Assembly: GCA_025331125.1 (NCBI GenBank)
Contig: JAOALB010000088.1
Location: 1-64,000 of the forward strand
Length of the DNA stretch: 64,000 nt
Reading direction: 5' to 3'
Source: Mycogone perniciosa
Lineage: Eukaryota > Ascomycota > Sordariomycetes > Hypocreales > Hypocreaceae
This document shows positions 34,021 through 46,048 of this stretch, one piece after another (position 1 is the first letter of the stretch; every line of letters starts with the position of its first letter). Under the pieces are notes generated by a model that saw nothing but the letters and a program-made list of their open reading frames with translations, was not told the DNA's origin and did not search any database. The translations under genes were made by a program, and so were the position numbers.

Positions 34021-35309
34021 ATGAGAGCTCCTATGGCAGTCAGACTCGGGGCATTGCGGCCCTCTGGGCTGTTTGTCTGCTCATCAAGGCGAATCGGCGT
34101 CTTTCAACCGGCCATCTCACGATTGACTGTGAATCGAGCAAACAGCACAGCAGCTGAAGCTCCGATCGATTTTGGAGCCACGCCACCCCCTCCTCCTTCT
34201 CCTCTGCAGAGCTCATCACCACCTATTGACAAGAAGAAAGTCCTGGCCGATGCTGTGGCTGCAACAGTACCCAGACAGAACTGGACAAGAGAGGAAATTG
34301 CTGCTATTTATTACCAGCCTCTGCTAGAATTGGCCTACCAAGCCGTAAGCCTAATCTTCAGGGTGATTTCTAAGGAGTGAGAAGCACCACTAACCCCCTC
34401 CAGAGCACCGTCCACCGTCGATTCCACAGCCCGGGCGAAGTCCAACTATGCACCCTTATGAACATCAAAACCGGCGGCTGCTCCGAAGACTGTTCCTACT
34501 GCTCGCAATCCTCCCGTCACCAAAAGGACACGGGCCTAATACCCAAGAAAGTCGAGAGTGTTGAGGCTGTCCTGGCTGCAGCGCAAAAGGCCCGCGATAA
34601 TGGAAGCACACGGTTCTGCATGGGCGCCGCGTGGCGCGACATGCGCGGACGCAAGACCAGTCTCAAGAACATCACTGAGATGGTCAAGGGTGTCAAGGGT
34701 ATGGGAATGGAGGTGTGTGTGACGCTGGGCATGATTGATGCTGAGCAGGCGAGGCAGCTCAAAGAGGCGGGACTAACAGCGTATAACCACAACGTGGACA
34801 CGAGCCGCGAGTTTTATCCTTCGGTTATTTCGACGAGGACGTATGACGAGCGTCTAGCAACGCTGGGTCATGTTCGCGATGCGGGCATTAATGTCTGCTC
34901 GGGTGGCATTCTCGGTTTGGGAGAGTCATCGGAGGATCGCATCGGGCTTTTGCACACGGTATCCACGCTGCCCTCGCACCCAGAGAGCTTCCCCGTGAAT
35001 GCCCTTGTGCCGATCAAAGGCACGCCGCTCGGTGATCGGGAGCCTATTGCGTTTACAAGCATGTTGCGCACGATTGCTACGGCGAGGCTGCTCATGCCTG
35101 CGACCATTATTCGCATCGCAGCGGGGAGGAAGACCATGTCTGAGGAGAAGCAGGCATTATGCTTCATGGCGGGTGCGAATGCGATTTTCACGGGCGAGAA
35201 GATGTTGACGACGGATTGCAACAATTGGGACGAGGATGGTGCTATGTTTGGACGATGGGGGCTGGAGCCCATGAAGAGCTTTGACAAGAAGCCGGTTGAG
35301 GCAAGCTGA
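34021..35309 (+). CDS. bioB: Biotin synthase
   Basis: Radical-SAM enzyme that inserts sulfur into dethiobiotin to make biotin. Two exons (34021-34344, 34404-35309) give 409 residues. The N-terminal 60 residues are Arg/Ser/Ala-rich with few acids, fitting a mitochondrial presequence. The cluster-binding motif is Cys134, Cys138, Cys141 in GGCSEDCSYCSQ; FCMGAAWRD, YNHNVDTSREFY and NALVPIKGTPL are further family signatures. The start ATG 34021 is the first one that leaves a good presequence; an in-frame non-ATG extension upstream is unsupported. Its 3' end faces bioF with only 57 bp between stop codons. Confidence 0.95.
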
Positions 35310-35366
35310 TACTTTCCGAAGTCGTCGATAGAAATAGACAGAGAATTATTAAAATAAAAGTTCTAT

Positions 35367-36777
35367 TCAGAGTCTACTCTTTTCCATCTTTACCTCTTGC
35401 CCTTTATTCGGTTGGGCTTCTCTATCTTCTAATGTCTTTTGTTCTTCCAATTGCAAACAAACCCATTCTTCTACCACTTTGCAAAGTCCCTCGACTTCTT
35501 CAATTGTGTTTCCTGCGTGTAGGCATAGCCTTACTCTGTCCATACCTACTGGTACAGTGGGCGCGACGATGGGACGAACTATGAAGCCCTTGCTCTGACA
35601 ATGCTGAGCTAGACTCCGCGCTTTCACTGTGAAGAGTGGTATGATTGGTGATTCTGGGGGTTCTGTGTTTACCCGGAAGACCTTAGACGGTGGATTCTGA
35701 CGAGCAATTAGATGGAGAAGGAGGTCGTGACTGTGCTGGATCAAGGCCTGGAGCTTTTGGAGCAAAGGCCCTGCATGCCCGTTGATGAGAAAGTCGTAGG
35801 TGGTTTGTATGCTTGCGAGAGCAGGGAACCCCATCGCCGTGGTGTAAATGAAGCTTCGGGCGTAATTGATGAGATAGCTTCGAGTCGTTGGCGAGCATAG
35901 AATAATCGCTGCTCTGGTGTCAACGTCTATGCATGAATGTTAGAAAGAGGACGAAGGACTTACCCCCTGAGCAACCCATTGCTTTTCCAAATGTATGCAC
36001 CCGGGCCCAGATACGATCTTCAAGCCTCAATTGACAAACCAAACCTCTTCCATGCTCGCCAAATATCCCAGTAGAATGTGCCTCATCAACAATGATGTGT
36101 CCGTTTCCCAGAGGAAGTCGTGCTTCAACACACTCCACAATCTCCTTGAGCGGTGCAACATCGCCGTCCATGCTGTACACCCCCTCAACGGCAACAAACA
36201 CATTCTTCTTGCCCAAGCAAATATCCTCATCCTCCGTTAAACTCCTTAGCACAGCATCAAGACTCTTGTTCTTGGTCTTCACTGTAGCATCGTGGGCATC
36301 GTTCTTTACACAATTATGCGCAAATGGTACCCTCCGCGCCGCTCGACTTATCTTGATCCCATCGTGCACACTCGCATGTATCAACTCATCATAGACCACC
36401 ACATCCCCCCGTTGCGGCCCGCAGCCAAACACTCCCGTATTGGCTTCAAATCCCGAATTAAACAACAGGCCTGCCTGCGCGCGATGAAACGTAGCAATTC
36501 CTTGCTCCAGTGCTTCTGCAGCGGCTGAGTTCCCATCTAGAAGCCGAGACCCTCCAGGCCCGAGGGAAAACCCCGGCCCCTCCGGGGAGTGAGGGGATTG
36601 CAGGAGGTGGAGATATGCGCGCTTGATGTCGGGATTAGAGGAGAGTGAGAGGTATCCGTTAGAGGAAAAGTCAACAGCATTGGGTGCTGGGATAGTGAGG
36701 CGCCGAAGACGGCCTTGGGACTCACGCCGGGAGAGGAGCGAGGAGAGGATGTCATCTAGATTATTCGTTTGCGGCAT
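35367..36777 (-). CDS. bioF: 8-amino-7-oxononanoate synthase (KAPA synthase)
   Basis: PLP enzyme joining a pimeloyl thioester and alanine to KAPA, the first step of the biotin ring pathway. Exons 35964-36777 and 35367-35926 give 457 residues; the first ATG is 36777 (a TTG lies just upstream in frame). Motifs: SSNGYLSLSSNP, GSRLLDGN, FNSGFEANTGV, DELIHASVHDG, EGVYSMDGD, DEAHSTG and the PLP lysine Lys265 in HTFGKAMGCSG. The second exon continues with PTTRSYLINYARSFIYTTAM. In fungi this step is often peroxisomal; the C terminus here (KSRL) is an SKL-like variant and could be a weak PTS1. Divergent from bioDA and tail-to-tail with bioB. Confidence 0.95.
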
Positions 36778-37295
36778 CGTTTCGGAGGTCAATTGAGCGT
36801 TTCAATCCAGTCATTTGCTTATTGTTTTACACCGAGTATGTTCAAAGAGTCATACAATGAGTGAACAAATCGGTCTGTATCGGCTGAAGTTCAATTACAT
36901 GTGGAAAGAGTAGAATGACACATGCAAGGGCGTGTAATGGCTTGCAATGGCTTGCATAATGCGTTGACCTATCGTAAATATGGGTGCCGCTTGTTATCAA
37001 TCTTTCTGATGATACCATGTCGTAATCCAACGGCTCTAACGGAGACGCTATTTCGCATGTCCTCGGCCGCCGAAACGCTTGGGCTTAATTTCGGTCTTGT
37101 TGACTCGTTGAGAGAGCTGCCTCATCTCCGCTTTGCTTACTGGCGTCGATCCCAACAAACTAGTCGCCGGACCAGCGGCTGTCATCATTGCCTCTGTCTG
37201 ACATATGACATAGGGCATTGTTACGACTCTTTCGGCAGCAAAGAACCAGAAATGACGGTAGCGGAAGAATACACTCTCTTTATTGTGTGGGCATC
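36778..37295. promoter_or_regulatory. Shared divergent promoter of bioF and bioDA
   Basis: 518 bp between two oppositely read biotin genes, so both promoters must lie here and co-regulation is likely. By eye no defined operator is evident; the left part has TGGCTTGCA repeated twice (about 36938-36958). Confidence 0.6.
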
Positions 37296-39989
37296 ATGAA
37301 ATCACCGTTGGCGTCGCTGCTTTGGCGGTCGCTACGGGTGTATCAAGTATTTGGAGCCAATACCGAAGTAGGGAAGACGGTTTTCACCACTGTCTTGTGC
37401 AAATCGGCGAGGAAACATTGGAAAAATGAGGCTGTGACGTTTCTGAAGCCCGTGTCGACGGGTCCGGAGCGTGAAGCTGATGATCGGTGTAAGAATGCCC
37501 CAGATTGATGGCCCGTCACCCTTACTATCGTGTTCTTCATCCCTAGTGTGCCCGAGGAATACTATTTTAATTAACTATATCTCTAGATGAATGATCCTTC
37601 CCTCAATACGTCTTGATATCAGATCTGACGAATGCCGGATTGTAGCCATGTGCGGCAGTTCGCTCCAGATGTGTCATACAAGACTCTCTTTCAGTACGGT
37701 TTGCCAGTCAGTCCTCATCTCGCCGCCCAAATTTCCGGCACGGTAAGCTCTCCCCGATCCCATTACCGGGGTCCTCGCCCTGATCCTCAACGTACAAGCC
37801 AATTCCCTCAAACGAATCGCTGCTGAGCCAGTGTCGGGACTTTGCAACTCAATGCGTCAATCGAGCAAAAGGATGGCTCTTCCTCGAAACCGCTGGCGGA
37901 GTTCATTCCCCAGGACCATCTGGCACTACTCAGGCCGATATGTATATCCCGCTGCGTGCACCGGTCGTTTTGATAGGAGATTCTCGCCTCGGTGGGATTT
38001 CTCAGACAATTTCCGCCTTTGAGTCGCTTCGAATCCGGGGATATGATGTTGAATCGGTACTGCTTTTCAAGGACGAGAAGTATCAGAACTTTTCATATTT
38101 GTCAGAATACTTTGGGGAACACCATGGCATTCCTGTTGCTGGTGTAGTCGAACCGCCTGAAAGGAACTCAAATTCGTTGATCGACGCCGCGGCCATGGCG
38201 CAATACTATGAGCAGCGCTCTCTCGAGCCCGACACCATCGACATTCTCTCGCACCTAAACCGTCGTCATGAAGAACGCATCTCATCTCTCGAATCGATGG
38301 CCGCGAAAGCCCATCGGACCATCTGGTACCCTTTCACACAGCAGAAGCTCGTCGAGCCGAAAGATATCATGGTCATCGACTCCGCGCACGGGGATTACTT
38401 CCAGACCTTAAGCCCGGCTAACCATAGCACGCCAACATCAAACGATCTTCTGCGAGCATCATTCGACGGATCGGCATCATGGTGGACACAAGGCCTCGGA
38501 CACTCCAACCCGAAACTCACACTTGCAGCTGCCTATGCTGCTGGTCGGTACGGACACGTTATGTTCGCCAGCGCTATTCATGAGCCCGCCATGACCCTCG
38601 CCGAGACACTCCTCCAGGGAATGCAGAACCCACGCCTCTCTCGGGTATTCTACTCAGACAACGGAAGTACTGGTGTTGAGGTCGCGCTGAAGATGGGTCT
38701 CCGCGCCGCGAAGGTACGATACGGATGGGACGTGGATGAGAAGCTCGGCGTTTTGGGCCTCAAGGGTGGATACCATGGGGATACAATCGGCGCCATGGAC
38801 TGCTCTGAGCCATGTGGATTCAACGAAAAGGTCGAGTGGTATGAGGGCAAAGGCTTTTGGTTTGACTATCCGACTGTTATGTGCGTTGATGGTACATGGC
38901 AGGTCAACGTGCCGGAAGATCTGAGGGAAGAGCTTGGCAGCGACAGCGCCTTTGGCTCTTTGCAAGAGGTCTTTGACGTTGAAGAAAGGGAACAAAGGAG
39001 TGAACATATCGGCTATGAGCGGTTTGTCACCAAGACTTTGGAACAGCTTCAGAAGCAGGGCCACCGATTTGGTTCGCTCATTCTTGAGCCTGTCGTGCTT
39101 GGTGCTGGCGGCATGGCCTTGGTGTAAGCTGACTACTTTTGTCTCTGTTTATTTCCATACTAATTATACTCTCAGGGATCCCCTATTTCAGCGAACTTTG
39201 ATCAATGTCGTTCGGCGCTCGCCGCATCTATTCAGCAAACCCAACACCACCCCTTCTTCTCCTAAAGACAGCCCAAACAATTGGACCGGCCTTCCCATCA
39301 TTTTTGACGAAGTCTTCACCGGATTATACCGCCTCGGAAGATTCTCGTCATCGTCTTTCCTTGGCACCCACGCCGATATATCTGTACATGCGAAACTCCT
39401 TACGGGTGGACTTGTTCCCCTATGCGCGACCTTGGCATCGGAAAGCATCTTCGATGTGTTCAGCAGTCAGGATAAGACAGATGCGCTCTTGCATGGCCAT
39501 AGCTACACAGCTCATCCAGTGGGATGCCAAGTCGCCCTCGAGTCCGTGAAGGAGATGCAGAAGATGGAGCAATCTGGAGCTTGGAACTGGGCCAAGTCGC
39601 AAGGATGGGTCAACCCAGTAGACTCTGCAGCAGACAAAAGCAAAGAAAGTGGGGAGGTACAAGATTTAACAAACGAAATTTGGTCCGTTTGGCCACAAAG
39701 CCTCGTTGAGGAGCTGTCAAAGAAAACGGAGCGTGTATCGGGCGTTTGGGCCCTTGGCAGTGTACTCGCTGTACACATGAAGGACACGGCTGGCGCGGGC
39801 TACTTTAGCAATGCTGCCCAAAGTCTCCGGGATAGCCTTATGGAGGGGGATACTTCGGGCTCCAATGGACTTTGGAATGTTCATTGCAGAGTTCTTGGAA
39901 ACGTGCTGTACGTCATGGCAGGACAGAGAACAACGGGCGATAGTATCGACCAGATAGCCTCATTGATACGTCGGAGCCTGCAACTATAG
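37296..39989 (+). CDS. bioDA: Bifunctional dethiobiotin synthetase / DAPA aminotransferase
   Basis: A fused enzyme for the two middle steps: KAPA to DAPA (aminotransferase) and DAPA to dethiobiotin (ATP-dependent ureido ring closure). Four exons (37296-37486, 37646-37742, 37799-39123, 39176-39989) give 808 residues. The N-terminal BioD part has P-loop GANTEVGKT (20-28), PVSTGP, ETAGGVHSPGPSG and GDSRLGGISQTI. The C-terminal class III aminotransferase part has WYPFTQQ, DGSASWWTQG, FYSDNGSTGVEVALKM, GGYHGDTIGAMD, IIFDEVFTG and the PLP-lysine region AKLLTGG. The second intron needs an AAG acceptor (at 37798) to keep PIPSNESLLSQ; the nearer CAG would break frame with the conserved part. This fused order is the usual fungal and plant form, probably mitochondrial. 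Confidence 0.93.
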
Positions 39990-41298
39990 CGTATAGTTCA
40001 CAAAAGAAGAGTTTAAGCAATAAATTTTGCACAGATGCAATAGCCCGTTCACTACATGAGGGCTTGCGTGACTGCCACCTATCGTGCCTATTCTCACATT
40101 TACCACATTGCGTGACCCAACGTTGAGTGAATGGATGAATACAAACTCAGCAACTTCAGTACACATAAATACATTAATGGAGTCACGAGTTCTACCTCAT
40201 TACGGGTCAGTCATTGGTGATGCTGCTTATAAGGATATCTCCAATATTATCCCTGGTGTTCGTTTGACCTGTCATCAATGGGCCACCAACAGTCTAAAGT
40301 CGGGCCCTTGCAGCTATGGCCGTGAATACAAAACAACAATAGTTCAATTCACTTCATCCTCGCTTATTGAATAACACTTCAGACATTCAACCGCCTAGCT
40401 ATAAAACACTCCTCTTCCTCCTCCTGCTCCTCCTCCCTCGGTTGCTTCCAACTCTCTATCACTGTTCCTCTTTACAGACTACCGCTTATCTATTCCTACA
40501 ACTTCTATCCCACTACTTTGCGAGAAACAGCTCAATGCCATAGGATATGGCAATACAGAGAGGGTGTGCTCGTGCTATTACTTACCCTCGTTGTAAACCC
40601 AGTCAACTCAATCCACCAAACCCATGCGAAGCGTCAGAACCCTTTCGCCTGCCTCGAAACTCTTCTGTGGTACAAAACAAAAATTTCATGAGATAGATTT
40701 AGGTCATATACAATGCGGAACCAATTTTGCTAGGTTCCAGATGTGAGTGGCAGTCTTTGAGCTCGAGTGAATGGCCGCCCCAGTTGCCTTGCTTGATATG
40801 TCCTTGATGTGCTCGTCATCTCTAACTCTCATTCACAGGCGCCCAAACGCTGATCTCAACCACTTATCGGAGAGGTGAGGCGAAGAGCACTCAAATTTAT
40901 CACCGATACTGCATGCGCAACCGAGGCGCCTCTGTCACCAACTATGGAAATCCACAACATCTCCAATCATATATCATACTATCACAAACTCGATCAAACA
41001 TTCTCAGTTTACCGACATGTGCAAACACCCTAAATATAGACCACTACAATGAGGGAATCAATGATAAGGCCAAATAGAAACGCTCAACCAAACACCCAGC
41101 ATCACCCTTGGTCATATTTCACCTAAATTCTCGACCAATGCAAATCAAGAGGATAGAGGACTGGGTTACTGGGAGTGAGGCATATGGATATAATGAAGGC
41201 AGCCGATCGAGCCAGCGGGGGCGAAAGCGCCGAAAGGTTTCATCCAATCTATCATTACTAGATTATCGACGCATAATCCTGTCACCATTGCGAAATAG
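39990..41298. other. Intergenic region
   Basis: No gene supported. At about 40399-40440 a CTATAAAAC box is followed by a CTC/CTT-rich tract, a promoter-like arrangement, but the only frame after it is a 47-codon one (from about 40546). It may be a noncoding transcript or a missed first exon. Confidence 0.45.
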
Positions 41299-41665
41299 AT
41301 GCGTGCAGATAATTCTCCGCCTGATTCTAATGAAGTTAATGAAGTCTCTGCAAACGAATTACCGCAGCTTACGGAAAATATCCTTCTTCGCAATGGAAAT
41401 GCGGCCATGGAAATGTTGCATCGGCCAAACGACATGAATATCCGACTACAACAGTTGGAGAATCGCGTCATGTCAATCAATAACCGCCTACGAGAATTCC
41501 GAAATGATTATGGTTCCAACGACAAGCTCACCAAAACAAGGTATGTTTTCATTTTAATAGAGTATAATTGCCGATCATGAATTTGCGACTCACAGGACAG
41601 ATTTCAGGCTCGAAATGCTGGTCTCTAGAATGGAAAGCCGAGACATCACATTCCTCCGTCTTTAA
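41299..41665 (+). CDS. Small coiled-coil protein, unknown function
   Basis: Two exons (41299-41540, 41596-41665) joined by a clean 55-nt intron (GTATGT...CACAG) give 103 residues. After an acidic/polar start the chain is a predicted coiled coil: NDMNIRLQQLENRVMSINNR has leucine, valine and isoleucine at heptad spacing. The second exon continues it (LEMLVSRMESRD) and ends in FLRL. The splice sites fall exactly where the coiled-coil frame demands, which argues for a real gene. Short coiled-coil proteins of this build are common and uncharacterised in Eurotiales. The first exon may have more sequence upstream. Confidence 0.5.
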
Positions 41666-43027
41666 AAGAGTAGGAAGTGAATGCCATTAGCACACCGCGA
41701 AAATCTTCCTAGCACTCCAATTCCAATACCAACCTTAACCATAATAACGACAATAATGGTAGCAATGAGGATGGAGTTGCTCATTATACAACCCCCACAG
41801 CAGCCACGATCAACGCAGCAATCACAGCAAACATCACGAGGTGGCTAACTTATTTTTGGCATGTTGCAACTTGGCCTGCTTGGTAGGGTTTTCTGGATGT
41901 ATGCCAAAGTAGAGATATACTAATATGATATAGAGTGGTGGTGTCAAGTTCTGCGACTAAAATGCTCCAGATTGGGGTTCGAATTAAAACAACAGGACAG
42001 ATTTACAGCCTGCTGGCGACAACAGTCATCGCCGTCGTGGTCATTAACATCGGGAGGGTCAATCTCTCAATCAGCAAAAGATCCCTTAGCATTCTTCTAC
42101 GTTGCAATGGTGGGTAACAAAATCTTCCCAGTGCATGGTGTGCCAGCTGGGATGGAACGGGACATCATGGGGGGTTTGGCGGGAACAAGAGAGAATGAAC
42201 CAGACAATTCAGGAATCCAACAACAACTGCACAAACAGAGCAGATGACTACTAGAGGCAGTGTTAGCACAAACCCTGTAAATGTCTTGACACAAACAAAC
42301 CACACCAGCCAATCAATACAGTAGATCTCCTACCCCGCGTGCCATTGCCGGTTCTCTTCCCGGCCCCGTGGGGAGAATAATGCGGAGGGACGCAAAAAGA
42401 GGAGCTGATGTGAGGGACAGCCCTTGGCCAGGCTTGGCAAGTCGGACAGCTGAAGACAAAGGAGGGCGGACTACTCCGTAGCAGTAGAGGATAAAATACC
42501 GTTGATTTTGGATTGCCGAAATCTCGTGCCGGACTTGTGGCCTAGTTCTTCGGCATAGGGGGTTTTGGGACCCTAGGGCCCCTCTCGTCTTGGATCCACA
42601 GACCCATGTTGATGGACCGTTGACGTATGAGCGGGCTTCCATTTCTCATTCTTCTGCCCTTTGTAGCCGGCGGCCTGTTTCATGGCTAAAGAGGTTTTGA
42701 TGAGAGCTTAAAACCCAGTCCGACTACGCCACGAGGCGCCACTGAATACGGGGTAACAATAACCGGCAGATTACATGGTTTGCGGGGTAAGAAGAGACAG
42801 AATAAATATAGATCAGTTCGTGCAAGTGAAACAGCAGGTTTGTTCATGAACCAGGTCTCGGCCTATTCCCCTTTCTGTCGTTTGACGACCTCCATGGGCT
42901 GCCATTGTGCTGATGAGAATCGCCAACTGAAGCAGTGTCCCCTCAAACGCCGACAGACGCCCTATTCTAGACTTTGACAGCGTGAGCAATATCGACGCAT
43001 AGCAAGAGCCGGGTTGGCATCACTGCC
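41666..43027. other. Intergenic region, CYP53 promoter
   Basis: No gene supported. It holds AAC/AAT-rich low-complexity sequence at 41705-41850 and an ACTCCGTAG motif at about 42473. The last 300 bases precede the P450. Confidence 0.5.
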
Positions 43028-44622
43028 ATGGCGCTGGTCGAATATGTCTTATCGCCATGGGCGATACCTGCGCTTTTCGTCGCGGTCATCGTCTCGTACT
43101 TGTATCAACACTTCGTCACATACAGCCAGCTTCGCCATATTCCGGCGCCCTTCCCGGCACAATTCACCAGACTGTGGTTGATGTCCGTCGTCCGACGAGG
43201 AGTCAGATATCAAGTCGTGGATGAGGTGCATAAGAAGCTGGGAAAGATCGTACGGATCCAGCCTAACCATGTGAGCATTGCGGATGAGGATGCCATCAAC
43301 GCCATCTATGGCCATGGGAATGGCTTCTTGAAATCGTACAGTTGACCCGCCACTACTCTGAACCGGACTTCAACTCACATATGTGCAGTGAATTTTATGA
43401 CGCTTTCGTCTCGATTCGTCGCGGACTGTTCAACACGCGCGATCGTACTGAGCACACCCGCAAGCGAAAGATGGTTTCGCACACGTTCTCCGCCAAGTCC
43501 GTCAGCCAGTTTGAGCCTTACATCCATCACAACCTCACTCTTTTCGTCAAACAACTGGATCGCCTTGTCGATACCAGCTCAATTCGCGGCGAGACTGGCC
43601 GACAGGAAGCCCACATTGACTGTCTTCCGTGGTTCAACTACCTCGCATTTGATGTCATCGGTGACTTGGCTTTTGGCGCGCCCTTTGGCATGCTGGAAAA
43701 CGGAGCCGATCTGGCAGAAGTTCGCAAATCGCCCGACAGTCCTCCCATTTATGCGTCGGCCATTCAGATCCTCAATCGCCGCGGTGAGGTGAGCGCTACG
43801 CTTGGATGCTTCCCCCAACTGCTGCCTTATGCCCGCTGGCTTCCAGATCCCTTCTTCAGAAACGGCCTAGCTGCTGTGAAGGACCTCGCAGGCATTGGCA
43901 TCGCGCGTGTGAAGAATCGCATTGAGAACCCACCTCCCGAGGAGCGCAAGGACCTTCTCGCCCGACTGATGGAAGGTCGTGATGATAAGGGCGAGCCGCT
44001 TGGAAGGGAAGAATTGACAGCCGAGGCGCTGACACAGCTGATTGCCGGAAGCGATACTACCTCGAACTCTTCATGTGCTTTGTTAAACTACGTGGCCCGT
44101 AACCCTCGCGTTCTCGAGAAACTGCAGGCGGAGTTGGATGCTGCCATTCCTGAGGGAATAGATGTTCCCACATACGACATGATTCGCGATCTGCCTTACC
44201 TCAGTGGAGTCATCGACGAGACCCTCCGCCACCACTCTACATCGGGCATTGGTCTTCCTCGTCAGATTCCATTGGACTCTCCCGGTGTGACCATCTGTGG
44301 CCAATTCTTCCCCGCAGGCACAGTTCTCAGCGTTCCCTCATACACCATGCATCACTCCAAGGAGATCTGGGGCCCTGACGCCGAAGAGTTCAGGCCTGAG
44401 AGATGGGAGAATGTGACTGCCAGACAAAAGACTGCATTCATTCCTTTCAGCCACGGTCCCAGAGCTTGTGTAGGTCGGAATGTCGCTGAGATGGAGATGA
44501 AGCTCATTGCGGCTACATGGGCGAGGAGATATGGTGTCAAGGTGAGACAAGGTCCAATGGAGACTTGCGAGGGCTTTTTGAGAAAGCCTTTGGCGCTGGA
44601 TATTGCACTTTCTAAGAGATGA
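43028..44622 (+). CDS. bphA: Benzoate 4-monooxygenase, cytochrome P450 CYP53
   Basis: Converts benzoate to 4-hydroxybenzoate, which enters the beta-ketoadipate route. Two exons (43028-43335, 43389-44622) give 513 residues, normal for CYP53. The N-terminal membrane anchor (about 8-30) is followed by the proline-rich hinge HIPAPFPAQF. Conserved CYP53 segments include KIVRIQPNHVSIAD, YGHGNGFLKS and the intron junction into EFYDAFVSIRRGLFNTRDR. P450 hallmarks: I helix AGSDTTSN, ExxR in DETLRHH, PERW, and heme-binding FSHGPRACVGRN with Cys463. It is an ER-membrane enzyme that needs a reductase. CYP53 is usually induced by benzoate and also detoxifies plant phenolics. The gene is intact, in contrast to PAL at 5-7 kb. 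Confidence 0.92.
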
Positions 44623-44973
44623 TCAGCGTAAAGGAGGATCAGGATCATGCGACTCTTTGCAAGACTTGCGGAAAGCCACGAGAGCGAGTGGTGGAATATG
44701 AGTGCGATTTTATGTGTTACGTTCATCCCCAGTGAGGCATTGCCAGAGGCAGCGTAGTGCCTTTTGTCGGTGTTTTCATGCTGGGGAAGATTGCATTTTG
44801 TATTTTTATTCATGAACATGTTATGTTGAATGAGTCGTTATTATGCGCTTGTTGTGATTCTAACGTTTGATGCTCAGATCTGAGCAACATGTTGTGATCA
44901 ATTCCTCGGCAAGTGAGAAAATGCAATAGCTTCATAATCATCATCATAGCTCCCTCTCCCATCAATAAGATGA
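44623..44973. other. Short intergenic region
   Basis: P450 3' flank and tRNA 5' flank; nothing else seen. Confidence 0.5.
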
Positions 44974-45047
44974 TCCTCTGTGGCGCAATTGGCTAGCGCG
45001 TCTGACTGTTAATCAGGAGGTTGGAAGTTCGAGCCTTCCCGGAGGAG
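44974..45047 (+). tRNA. tRNA-Asn (GTT)
   Basis: 74-nt cloverleaf without intron. Acceptor TCCTCTG pairs with CGGAGGA (one G-T), discriminator G. The D loop is AATTGGCTAGC. Anticodon stem TCTGA/TCAGG encloses CTGTTAA, anticodon GTT. The T arm is GGAAG-TTCGAGC-CTTCC. Confidence 0.95.
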
Positions 45048-46048
45048 AACCTTTCTCTTTTCGGCGGTCCTTTGGAGAACCGTCTTTTTTCGTCTTTTTT
45101 TTGCTGCATGTTCTCTCTCTACCCGAGACTGTGAGTTTAAGAAAATTCACTTTCAGTGCCAAAACCTGAATCTTGAATAAACTTATGGTATTGTTGCTCA
45201 ATTATTTTAAAGGTGCTCGTGCGGTAATTACTCTTTTGGCATGCCGTGTTTCCAATTTGTTAAAAAACTGATCATTACTCGGTCTACTATAAAGCTTCGA
45301 TTCTTATATATGCTTCAGCACGGCAGCAAATGTTGTCTTCAAATTATTTGAAACGTTTTCGATCGGGTCCAAGTATACTTACTGTATGAGAGCCCGAGGT
45401 CTCTCAGGGGTTCTCTTTTATCTAATCCTTCATCATTATTAGGGGAGGGACTATTATGGAGGTCAAGCAAACGCTGGTACTGATGGCTGCCAGCCTTCAC
45501 GGTGAAGAGGGCACATTCGCAAGCCGCCAACAATGATGACGACGGCCCACCTGCTAAGCGGATATTCACGGAGTGTCACTTTGCTGATCCTGATGATCCG
45601 CATTCTGATGGTGATTGCTAATGGTCATTCGCAGTGCTGGGGCATCAACCTCATGACTAGCTTTTGTCTGAGGATGCATTCACCAGCAACGAACGAGAGA
45701 AGACGAGCATGGGGCATTCTGGAGTCTGTGCCTATTCACGTCGCCATCTGGCGATAATTAAGTCCCCTTGGCGTTTTCCGTCCGTCATAGTATTTGGGTT
45801 TACTACAAGAGTGAATAGAGCTCCCCATTAACATCGTCTCGCAAGTGCTAGCTAGCAACAATTCCCCTGATTCCATATTGCTTCCATGTTCCTATACTGT
45901 GTCTTGAATAGCTTTCCTGACCTTATCATGCAGTCAATCACACCTCTGTGTATTATCTGCACGCTCTCTCACCCAGAGTCCTTCACTCTCCTTCGTACAC
46001 CTCAAGCCCCACACAAATTACCATAACCAAATGGTATCCGGCAGATGC
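45048..46048. other. Intergenic region
   Basis: Apart from the tRNA terminator I see no gene or repeat. Confidence 0.5.
45052..45061 (+). terminator. Pol III terminator of tRNA-Asn
   Basis: T-rich CTTTCTCTTTT begins four bases after the tRNA; longer T runs follow at about 45086-45102. Confidence 0.6.

Noticed and set aside
33740..34021. 93-codon minus-strand frame before bioB
   Set aside because: No family likeness, and it lies in the bioB promoter and leader.
45339..45757. Short frames on both strands after tRNA-Asn
   Set aside because: No domain, no good intron joining, unlikely composition.
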